Shown piece by piece: positions 57,227 to 64,000 of a DNA stretch of 64,000 nucleotides. Origin of the DNA: Streptomyces griseus subsp. griseus (GTDB lineage: Bacteria; Actinomycetota; Actinomycetes; Streptomycetales; Streptomycetaceae). The stretch covers positions 248,001 to 312,000 of the forward strand of contig NZ_CP032543.1 of NCBI RefSeq assembly GCF_003610995.1, read 5' to 3'. The position numbers and the translations under genes are program-made. Within the stretch, counting starts at the first letter, position 1, and the number at the start of each line of letters is the position of its first letter. The notes under the pieces were generated by a model. That model was not told the origin of the DNA. It searched no databases and saw nothing but the letters and a program-made list of their open reading frames with translations.

Positions 57227-59416
57227 ATGTCTGTTGCCCTCGCCAGACCCCCGCGGCCCCCGGTGGCCGCACTCCACCGATGGCGCGCGATCGGCTTCGC
57301 GCTGGTGACCGCCCTGGTCGCGGCCCTGCTCGGGGTGGCACAGGCCGCCCCCGCGCAGGCCGCGCCCGTCCTGCTCTCCCAGGGCAGCCCGACGACCGCC
57401 TCCAGCACCGAAGGTCCCTTCACCGCCGCCAACGCCGTGGACGGCAACCCCGGGACCCGCTGGTCCAGCGCGTTCTCCGACCCGCAGTGGATACGGATCG
57501 ACCTCGGCTCCCCGGCCACCCTCAGCCGGGTGGAGCTCGCCTGGGAGGCCGCGTACGCCAGGGGCTACCGGATCGAGCTCTCCACCAACGGCACCACCTG
57601 GACGACCGCGTACAGCACCACCACGGGCCAGGGCGGCAACGAGACGCTCACCGTCTCCGGCGAGGCCCGCTACGTACGCCTGACCGGCACCCAGCGCGCC
57701 ACCGGATACGGCTACTCCCTGTGGGAGTTCAAGGTCTTCGGTACGCGGGACGGGGGCGGCGGCCCGCAGATCCCGGGCGGCGGCGACCTCGGCCCGAACG
57801 TCCATGTCTTCGACCCCTCCACGCCGAACATCCAGGGCAAGGTCGACGAGATCTTCCGGCAGCAGGAGTCCGCGCAGTTCGGCAACGGGCGGCACGCACT
57901 GCTCTTCAAGCCCGGCACGTACAACAACCTCAACGCCCAGATCGGCTTCTACACCCAGATCGCCGGTCTCGGTCTCAACCCCGGCGCCACCACGTTCAAC
58001 GGCGATGTGACCGTGGACGCGGGCTGGTTCAACGGGAACGCCACCCAGAACTTCTGGCGCTCGGCGGAGAACCTCACCCTCAACCCGGTCAACGGCACCA
58101 ACCGCTGGGCCGTCTCCCAGGCCGCGCCCTTCCGCCGGATGCACGTCAAGGGCGGACTCAACCTGGCGCCCGACGGATACGGCTGGGCCAGCGGCGGCTA
58201 CATCGCGGACAGCAAGATCGACGGCACCGTGGGCCCGTACTCCCAGCAGCAGTGGTACACCCGCGACAGCTCGGTCGGCGGCTGGACCAACGCCGTCTGG
58301 AACATGACCTTCTCCGGTGTCCAGGGCGCGCCCGCCTCCAGCTTCCCGAACCCGCCGTACACCACGCTGGACACCACACCGGTCTCGCGCGAGAAGCCGT
58401 TCCTCTATCTGGACGGCAACGAGTACAAGGTCTTCGTCCCGGCGAAGCGCGTCAACGCGCGCGGCGTCTCCTGGGAGGGCGGGAACCAGCAGGGTGAGTC
58501 CATCCCGCTGAGCCGCTTCTACGTGGTCAAGCAGGGCGCCACCGCCGCGACGATCAACGCGGCGCTCGCCCAGGGCCTCAACCTGCTGTTCACGCCCGGT
58601 GTTTACCACATCGACCAGACCATCAACGTGAACCGCGCCAACACCGTCGTCCTCGGTCTCGGCCTCGCCACGATCATCCCGGACAACGGGGTGACCGCGA
58701 TGAAGGTCGCCGATGTCGACGGCGTCAAGCTCGCCGGCTTCCTCATCGACGCCGGCCGGGTCAACTCCCCGACCCTGCTGGAGGTCGGCCCGCCCGGCTC
58801 CTCCGCCGACCACTCGGTCAACCCCACCACCCTGCAGGACGTGTTCATCCGCATCGGCGGTGCGGGCCCGGGCAAGGCGACCACCAGCCTGGTCGTCAAC
58901 AGCAACCACACCATCATCGACCACACCTGGCTCTGGCGCGCCGACCACGGCGAGGGCTGGGGCTGGGAGACCAACCGCGCCGACTACGGCCTCCGCGTCA
59001 ACGGCGCCGACGTCCTGGCCACCGGACTCTTCGTCGAACACTTCAACAAGTACGACGTGGAGTGGTTCGGCGAGCGCGGCCGGACGATCTTCTTCCAGAA
59101 CGAGAAGGCGTACGACGCGCCCAACCAGGCCGCCATCCAGAACGGCAGCACCAGGGGGTACGCGGCCTACCGGGTCGACGACTCGGTGAACCAGCACGAG
59201 GGCTGGGGACTGGGCAGCTACTGCTACTACAACGTCGACCCGACGATCATCCAGGAACACGGCTTCAAGGCGCCGGTCAAGCCGGGCGTCAAGTTCCACA
59301 ACCTGCTGGTCGTCTCCCTCGGCGGCAACGGGCAGTACCAGCACGTGATCAACAACACCGGCTCCCCGACCTCGGGAACGTCGACGATCCCTTCGACCGT
59401 CGTCAACTTCCCCTGA
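57227..59416 (+). CDS. Secreted discoidin + right-handed beta-helix protein (GH55-like fold)
   Basis: A 729-residue exported protein. ATG 57227 has AGGAG at 7-nt spacing; signal peptide about 1-46. An F5/8 discoidin domain (about 47-170) is followed by a long double beta-helix region (about 190-729) with HALLFKPGTYNNLNAQIGFYTQIAGLGL, LNLLFTPGVYHIDQTINV and TTSLVVNSNHTIIDHTWLWRADHG. These stretches are typical of secreted Streptomyces proteins resembling GH55/pectate-lyase-superfamily enzymes, sometimes mislabelled adenylyl cyclase. The partner GH16 gene and shared operators suggest action on beta-1,3-glucan; catalytic residues were not identified. Confidence 0.88.
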   Translation: MSVALARPPRPPVAALHRWRAIGFALVTALVAALLGVAQAAPAQAAPVLLSQGSPTTASSTEGPFTAANAVDGNPGTRWSSAFSDPQWIRIDLGSPATLSRVELAWEAAYARGYRIELSTNGTTWTTAYSTTTGQGGNETLTVSGEARYVRLTGTQRATGYGYSLWEFKVFGTRDGGGGPQIPGGGDLGPNVHVFDPSTPNIQGKVDEIFRQQESAQFGNGRHALLFKPGTYNNLNAQIGFYTQIAGLGLNPGATTFNGDVTVDAGWFNGNATQNFWRSAENLTLNPVNGTNRWAVSQAAPFRRMHVKGGLNLAPDGYGWASGGYIADSKIDGTVGPYSQQQWYTRDSSVGGWTNAVWNMTFSGVQGAPASSFPNPPYTTLDTTPVSREKPFLYLDGNEYKVFVPAKRVNARGVSWEGGNQQGESIPLSRFYVVKQGATAATINAALAQGLNLLFTPGVYHIDQTINVNRANTVVLGLGLATIIPDNGVTAMKVADVDGVKLAGFLIDAGRVNSPTLLEVGPPGSSADHSVNPTTLQDVFIRIGGAGPGKATTSLVVNSNHTIIDHTWLWRADHGEGWGWETNRADYGLRVNGADVLATGLFVEHFNKYDVEWFGERGRTIFFQNEKAYDAPNQAAIQNGSTRGYAAYRVDDSVNQHEGWGLGSYCYYNVDPTIIQEHGFKAPVKPGVKFHNLLVVSLGGNGQYQHVINNTGSPTSGTSTIPSTVVNFP

Positions 59417-59488
59417 TCCAGCCGGTGCACGACGGATGAGCCGGTCCGGTGTCCGGCGGCCCGGACCGGCCAGCCCGCCGGCACGGCA

Positions 59489-59528
59489 GAAGCCCTCCGA
59501 CGGACATGACCGTCCGCCGGAGGGCTTC
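59489..59528. terminator. Hairpin terminator between convergent genes
   Basis: GAAGCCCTCCG (59489-59499) pairs with CGGAGGGCTTC (59518-59528), with an inner CGGAC/GTCCG stem and one A-C mismatch. TTCCTCCTGGGT follows. Confidence 0.85.
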
Positions 59529-59563
59529 CTCCTGGGTCTCGGGCGCCGAGCCGGGCCGAACGG

Positions 59564-60553
59564 CTACGGCTGCACCACGATCTTCCGCCCCACCCCCGCC
59601 TTGAACTGGTCGATCGCCTCCGGGTACTGCTCCAGCGGCAGCCGGTCGCTGATGAAGACGGCCGGGTCCAGCACCCCGCTCGCGAAGAGCGCGGCGGCCC
59701 GCTCGTAGCTGTGCAGGACCGCCATCGAACCGGTGATGGTGATCTCCTGGTTGTAGATCAGGTACGGCTCGATGACCGCGGTGGTGCCGTAGTCGGCCAC
59801 CCCGAACTGGAGGAAGGTGCCGCCCTTGGCGACCCGGCCGAGGCCGTCCTGGATGGCCCCGGCGTTGCCGGTGGCGTCGATGACCACGTCCCAGCCGCCG
59901 GGCCGGTCGAACTCCTCGGCGCGGGAGGCGGCTCCGGTGCAGCCGAGGAGCGTCGCGGTCTGCAGGCGCTGGGGGTTGACGTCCAGGACCTCCACGGAGG
60001 CGGCACCCGTGCGCTTGGCCAGCTCCAGCATCATCAGGCCCATCGTCCCGGAGCCGTAGATCAGCACCTCGGCGCCCAGGTTGCCGTTGAGGACGTCGTA
60101 CCCGCGCACCGCGCAGGAGAGCGGTTCGATCAGGGCCGCGTCCCGTACGTCGATGTGCTCGGGCAGCTTGACGCAGTTGGCGACCGGGGCGACGGCGAAC
60201 TCGGCCGCACCGCCGGGGACGGTGACGCCGATGGCGGCCCAGTTGTCGCAGAGGTTGCCGCGGCCCGAGCGGCAGTAGCGGCACTCGTGGCAGTGCAGCG
60301 AGGGGTCGACGGCCACCTTGTCGCCGACGGCCAGCTCGGTGACGCCGGTGCCGACGGCGACGATCTCACCGGCGAACTCATGGCCGGGGACGATGGGCAG
60401 GGTGGGGGCGAACTCGCCCTGGAGGATGTGCAGATCGGTGCCGCAGAGCCCGCAGGACGCCACCTTCACGACCACGTCACGCCGGCCGGGCGTGGGGTCC
60501 TCGACCGTGGTCACGGACACCTTGCCGGGGGCCTCGACGATGGCTGCCCTCAT
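59564..60553 (-). CDS. Zinc-dependent sugar-alcohol/alcohol dehydrogenase
   Basis: A 329-residue medium-chain dehydrogenase. ATG 60553 overlaps the permease stop (ATGA) with GGGAG upstream. Catalytic zinc region CGLCGTDLH with PGHEFAGEI; structural zinc Cys cluster CHECRYCRSGRGNLC; Rossmann motif IYGSGTMGLMMLELAK. Last gene of the transporter operon, it probably oxidises the imported polyol or sugar alcohol to a ketose, using NAD(H). The exact substrate cannot be read from the sequence. Confidence 0.93.
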   Translation of the reverse strand: MRAAIVEAPGKVSVTTVEDPTPGRRDVVVKVASCGLCGTDLHILQGEFAPTLPIVPGHEFAGEIVAVGTGVTELAVGDKVAVDPSLHCHECRYCRSGRGNLCDNWAAIGVTVPGGAAEFAVAPVANCVKLPEHIDVRDAALIEPLSCAVRGYDVLNGNLGAEVLIYGSGTMGLMMLELAKRTGAASVEVLDVNPQRLQTATLLGCTGAASRAEEFDRPGGWDVVIDATGNAGAIQDGLGRVAKGGTFLQFGVADYGTTAVIEPYLIYNQEITITGSMAVLHSYERAAALFASGVLDPAVFISDRLPLEQYPEAIDQFKAGVGRKIVVQP

Positions 60554-61440
60554 TTGACTGCTCCCAAGGAAAGGCCCTGGACGAGTTTGTCCTGGGCGGC
60601 GTAGCCGGCGATGAGCACCGGCAGGGACACGACCACGGACGCCGCGCACAGCTGGGCGAGGAAGAGCCCCTGGCTGGTGACGAAGGTAGTCAGGTGGACG
60701 GGCGCCGTCCCGGCGACCACGCCGGTCAGCACCCGGGCGAACAACAGCTCGTTCCAGCTGAAGATGAAGCAGATCAGGGCCGTGGCGGCGATACCGGGGG
60801 CGGCGACCGGGGCGACGACCCGGCCCAGCACGGTGGGCAGCTTCGCCCCGTCGACCTGGGCGGCCTCGATGATGGAGACGGGGACGTCGGCGAGGAAGGA
60901 CTGCATCATCCACACCGCGATCGGCAGGTTCATCGAGGTGTAGAGCAGGACGAGCAGCCAGATGTTGTCCAGGAGCCCGGTGTTCTTCGCGAACAGGTAG
61001 ATCGGCAGCAGCCCGGCGACCACCGGCAGCATCTTGGTGGAGAGGAAGAAGAACATCACGTCGGTCCACTTGCGCACCCGGCGGATGGAGAGCGCGTACG
61101 CGGCGGGCAGCGCCAGCAGGAGCACCAGGAGCGTCGAGAACAGTGACGCCGTGAGGGAGTTGACCAGCGGGGGCCAGGGGGTCGGTCCGCCGTCGCCGCC
61201 GAAGAAGGTGCGGTAGCCGTCGAGGGTGAGTGAGGCGGCCAGGGACGGCGGGTTGGTCGCCGCGTCGGCCTCCGAGTGGAAGGAGGTCAGCACCATCCAC
61301 AGGGCGGGCAGGCAGAAGACGATGCCGACGGCCCAGGCGGCCAGGCCGAGGACGGTGGAGCGCCTGCGGGCCCGGGCCGTCGGCGCGGTGGCCTTGGCTG
61401 TGGCGCGGGTGCGGTTCGGTGCTGCGGTCGAGGCGCTCAT
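60550..61440 (-). CDS. Sugar/polyol ABC permease, MalG type
   Basis: A 296-residue inner-membrane permease with six helices after a charged N-terminus and the EAA-loop IIEAAQVDGAKLPTVLGRVVAPVAAPGI. It pairs with the MalF-type protein encoded upstream. Overlaps both neighbours by 4 nt (ATGA). Confidence 0.94.
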   Translation of the reverse strand: MSASTAAPNRTRATAKATAPTARARRRSTVLGLAAWAVGIVFCLPALWMVLTSFHSEADAATNPPSLAASLTLDGYRTFFGGDGGPTPWPPLVNSLTASLFSTLLVLLLALPAAYALSIRRVRKWTDVMFFFLSTKMLPVVAGLLPIYLFAKNTGLLDNIWLLVLLYTSMNLPIAVWMMQSFLADVPVSIIEAAQVDGAKLPTVLGRVVAPVAAPGIAATALICFIFSWNELLFARVLTGVVAGTAPVHLTTFVTSQGLFLAQLCAASVVVSLPVLIAGYAAQDKLVQGLSLGAVK

Positions 61441-62402
61441 GCGCGGCTCGCCTCCTCACGGAAGAGGGAGGAGACCACCCGGAGCGCGAAGGTCGCGATG
61501 ATCACGGTGCCGATCACCACGACCACGCCCACGGCGGACGCCAGCCCGTACTCATGGGCCCGGTAGAAGGTCTCGTAGACGGTGTACGGGAGGTTGGCGG
61601 TGCCGAGGCCGCCCGCGGTGATGGTGAACACGGCGTCGAAGTTCTGCACGATGTACACCGAGCCCAGCAGGACGCCGAGTTCGAGGTACCGGCGCAGATG
61701 GGGCAGGGTCAGGAAACGGAACATCTGCCAGGGGCCCGCGCCGTCGAGACGGGCGGCCTCCATCATCTCGGCGGGGCGGCTCTGCAGCCCGGCCAGCAGG
61801 ATCAGCATCATGAACGGGGTCCACTGCCAGACGAGGGCCGCGGCGACAGCCATCAGCGGCATCTCGGAGGTCCACTCCGGCTGGGCGATCGACTCGATGC
61901 CGAACAGGTTCCCGAACCAGGTCAGCGCGCCGTTGAAGAGTCCGTACTCGGGGTTGTAGAGCGCGTGCTTCCACAGCAGCGCCGCCGAGACCGGCACGAT
62001 CAGGAACGGGGTGATGAGCAGGGTGCGGACGAAGCCCCGGCCGAAGAAGGTGCGGTCCAGGAGCAGGGCGAAGGCAAGGCCGAGGACGACGCTGGCGATC
62101 ACCACGGTGGCGGTGAGCAGGACGGTGGTCAGGACCGATTCCCGCAGGGCGGGGTCGGTGAAGACGGAGCCGTAGTTGGCGAAGCCGGTGAAGTGGCGCT
62201 GGTCCGGCTTGAGCGAGTTCCAGTCGAAGAAGGAGATCACCAGCGTTGCCACGAAGGGCAGTTGGGTGACCACGATCAGGAAGACAAGGGCGGGCAGGAG
62301 GGGTGCGCGGGTCGCCCACGCCTTCGCTCTGCTGCCCGTGGGGCGCTTGCCCGGCGGGGCGGGACGGGGCGGGTTCGGGCGTACGGCGGTGGTAGTGGTC
62401 AT
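61437..62402 (-). CDS. Sugar/polyol ABC permease, MalF type
   Basis: A 321-residue permease. ATG 62402 overlaps the binding-protein stop (ATGA); the frame runs on upstream only as a shadow of that gene. Six helices and an EAA-loop MMEAARLDGAGPWQMFRFLTLPHLR. The GFANYGSVFTDPALRES motif after the first helix is standard. No dedicated ATPase is present in the operon, so a shared multiple-sugar ATPase such as MsiK probably energises it. Confidence 0.93.
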   Translation of the reverse strand: MTTTTAVRPNPPRPAPPGKRPTGSRAKAWATRAPLLPALVFLIVVTQLPFVATLVISFFDWNSLKPDQRHFTGFANYGSVFTDPALRESVLTTVLLTATVVIASVVLGLAFALLLDRTFFGRGFVRTLLITPFLIVPVSAALLWKHALYNPEYGLFNGALTWFGNLFGIESIAQPEWTSEMPLMAVAAALVWQWTPFMMLILLAGLQSRPAEMMEAARLDGAGPWQMFRFLTLPHLRRYLELGVLLGSVYIVQNFDAVFTITAGGLGTANLPYTVYETFYRAHEYGLASAVGVVVVIGTVIIATFALRVVSSLFREEASRA

Positions 62403-63769
62403 CGGTACTCCTCCGCGACCTTCTCGGCCAGCTTCTGGGAGGTGGCGAGTGCGGCGTCCACCGACTGGCGGCCCGCGATGGCGGCGCTGATCTCCTGCGC
62501 GACCTTGGTGCCGAGGTCGGTGAACTCCGGTACGCCGACGAACTGGATGCCTGCCGTGGGGCGCGGCTGGGTGCCGGGGTTGTTGGGGTCGGCCTCGGAG
62601 ATCGCCTGCTCGGTGACGTCGGCGAACGCCCCTGCTTCCTTGCGGTAGTCGGGGTTGGCGTAGGTCGAAGCGCGTTTGCCCGCGGGGACGTTGGACCAGC
62701 CGCTGGTGGCGCCGACGAGCTCCTCGTACTCCTTGCTGGAGGCCCAGGACATGAACTTCCAGGCGTCGTCGGCCTTCTTGGAGGCGTTCTGCATGCCCCA
62801 GGCCCAGGTGTAGAGCCAGCCGGAGCTCTTCGTCTGCTCCACGGGGGCCGGCACGTAGCCGATCTTGCCCTTGACCGGGGAGTTCTTGGCCTCCAGCGAT
62901 CCGGCGCCGGCGGTGGCGTCGTACCACATGGCGGTCTTGCCCTGGGTCATGTTGTTGAGGCACTCGGCGTAGCCGGACTGCGGGGCGCCGAGCTCTCCGT
63001 GTTTGCGCACCAGGTCGACGTAGAACTTGGTCGCCTTCTTGAACTCCGGTGAGGTGAGCTGGGGTTGCCAGTCCTCGGTGAACCAGGTGCCGCCCATGGT
63101 GTTGACGACGGTGGTGAGGGGGGCGATGACCTCGCCCCAGCCGGGCAGGCCGCGCAGACAGATGCCCTTCATCCCGCGCTGCGACCCGTCGGTCTTCGCG
63201 GCGAGTTCGGCGACCTCGTTCCAGGTCGGCTTGGCGGGCATGGTGAGCCCTTCCTTCTCGAAGACGTCCTTGCGGTACATCAGGAAGGAGGACTCGCCGT
63301 AGAAGGGCTGGGCGTACAGCTTGCCGTCCTTGTGGGTCAGCGACTCGCGCAGCGGCGGGAGGATGTCCTGCTGGTCGAAGTCCGGGTCGGCGTCGACGTA
63401 TTCGTCCAGCGGGCGCAGCCAGCCGTTCTCGGCGAAGAACGGCAGCTCGAAGTTGGAGATGGTGGCGATGTCGTACTGACCGGCCTGGTTGGAGTAGTCC
63501 TGACTGATCTTGTCGCGGACGTCGTTCTCGGGCAGCACCGTGAAGTGGACGGTGATGCCGGTCTCCTTGGTGAAGTGCTCCTCGGTCAGCTTCTGGAGTT
63601 CGACCATCTGCGGGTTGTTCACCATCAGGACGTTGAGGGCGTCGCCTCCCCCGAAGGAGGTCCCGCCGGCCCCGGCGCAGCCGGTGGCGAGAAGGGCGAG
63701 TGCCGCGGCGGTGGCGGCCGTGCGCGGCAGGCGGCGTGGTCCGTGTCGTCGGCGGGGGTGATGGCGCAT
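62399..63769 (-). CDS. Sugar/polyol ABC substrate-binding lipoprotein
   Basis: A 456-residue SBP family 1 protein. ATG 63769 has AGGAG at 5-nt spacing. Lipobox LATGC near residues 27-31. It resembles sorbitol/mannitol-type binding proteins: LNVLMVNNPQMVELQKLTEEHFTKETGITVHFTVLPENDVRDKISQDY, PFYGESSFLMYRKDVFEK, PTWNEVAELAAK. First gene of the operon, co-transcribed with two permeases and the dehydrogenase, which supports a polyol substrate. Confidence 0.93.
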   Translation of the reverse strand: MRHHPRRRHGPRRLPRTAATAAALALLATGCAGAGGTSFGGGDALNVLMVNNPQMVELQKLTEEHFTKETGITVHFTVLPENDVRDKISQDYSNQAGQYDIATISNFELPFFAENGWLRPLDEYVDADPDFDQQDILPPLRESLTHKDGKLYAQPFYGESSFLMYRKDVFEKEGLTMPAKPTWNEVAELAAKTDGSQRGMKGICLRGLPGWGEVIAPLTTVVNTMGGTWFTEDWQPQLTSPEFKKATKFYVDLVRKHGELGAPQSGYAECLNNMTQGKTAMWYDATAGAGSLEAKNSPVKGKIGYVPAPVEQTKSSGWLYTWAWGMQNASKKADDAWKFMSWASSKEYEELVGATSGWSNVPAGKRASTYANPDYRKEAGAFADVTEQAISEADPNNPGTQPRPTAGIQFVGVPEFTDLGTKVAQEISAAIAGRQSVDAALATSQKLAEKVAEEYR

Positions 63770-63847
63770 GGGGACTCCTGATCAGTCGTAACGGCTCGGT
63801 GATCGGGTCGTGCGGGTCGCGCCAAGGGCGGCGCGGGGGCAGGACGG

Positions 63848-63879
63848 ACCGCGCCCCGACGGGGGAGGCGGGGCGCGGT
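63848..63879 (-). terminator. Perfect 11-bp hairpin
   Basis: ACCGCGCCCCG (63848-63858) pairs with CGGGGCGCGGT (63869-63879), 10-nt loop. It lies between the leftward regulator's stop (63922) and the transporter operon and would separate the two units. Confidence 0.8.
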
Positions 63880-63921
63880 GGTACGGGGGTGGTGCGGCCG
63901 GTGCGGGACCGGGGCGGCGGG

Positions 63922-64000
63922 TCAGACGCGGATGACCTGGGGGCCCATCAGGGAGTAGCGCTGGGCCTCAGCCGAGGAGAGCCCGGCGTCGGTGACGATC
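63922..64000 (-). CDS. 3' end of a probable DeoR-type regulator (window edge)
   Basis: The - strand frame entering at 64000 reads IVTDAGLSSAEAQRYSLMGP then QVIRV and stops at TGA 63922-63924. A terminal VTD-x-GL...VIRV is characteristic of DeoR-family sugar regulators, and these commonly sit upstream of polyol/sugar transporter operons. Only about 25 codons are visible, so the call is tentative. Confidence 0.55.
   Translation of the reverse strand, partial: IVTDAGLSSAEAQRYSLMGPQVIRV

Overview
The window is high-GC actinobacterial DNA, almost certainly from a Streptomyces. Codon third positions are overwhelmingly G or C, genes are coupled by ATGA/GTGA overlaps, GTG starts are frequent, and the gene families match: catechol-siderophore NRPS, LAxTG wall anchor, chitinase operators, GDSL lipase and many secreted glycosidases. 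No tRNA, rRNA, CRISPR array, transposase or phage gene was seen.

Positions 1-16.2 kb hold most of a 2,3-dihydroxybenzoate (DHB) siderophore cluster. On the + strand lie a dimodular NRPS (5' end outside the window; A-domain codes read by hand suggest Arg then Thr), an MbtH-like protein and an MFS exporter. On the - strand are a Fes-like esterase and a fused double FecCD permease. Facing the permease is dhbA-dhbC-dhbE-dhbB plus a free aryl carrier protein, with two iron boxes in the shared promoter. The layout fits a griseobactin-type (DHB-Arg-Thr)n siderophore. A short Rho paralogue follows directly (16.5-17.7 kb).

Positions 17.7-32.8 kb concern peptide/sugar uptake and glycoside use. There is a family-5 ABC importer with a fused permease-ATPase, opposed by a TetR gene whose 5' end seems frame-disrupted; two matching operators lie between them. 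A GDSL lipase, GH3 and a beta-lactamase-like hydrolase follow, then a GH1-TetR operon and a GH20. Three copies of one palindromic box, AAAACCG-N9-CGGTTTT, tie the GH3, GH1-TetR and GH20 promoters together.

Positions 33-41.9 kb carry phosphoglucomutase, a GH18 chitinase with the typical Streptomyces chitinase operators, a glyoxylate-shunt operon (aceA, aceB, 3-hydroxyacyl-CoA dehydrogenase) and a divergent ScfR/RamB-type regulator.

Positions 41.9-51.4 kb are the most striking part: a probable cobalamin-scavenging locus. Two back-to-back, divergently oriented cobalamin riboswitches control, on one side, a secreted alpha-toroid plus DUF4430 protein with the architecture of animal intrinsic factor/transcobalamin. 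On the other side they control two surface-anchored proteins sharing a Cys-rich beta domain (one ending in an LAxTG tail after an apparent frameshift) and a complete ECF transporter (EcfT, fused EcfA-EcfA', S component).

Positions 51.4-64 kb hold a small hypothetical gene, an M23 peptidase, a small protein with a candidate amyloid-signalling motif, a DUF3048 lipoprotein, and a divergent beta-glucan pair (GH16 and a discoidin/beta-helix protein) with palindromic LacI-type operators. The window ends with a sugar/polyol ABC transporter plus dehydrogenase operon and the 3' end of a probable DeoR-type regulator.
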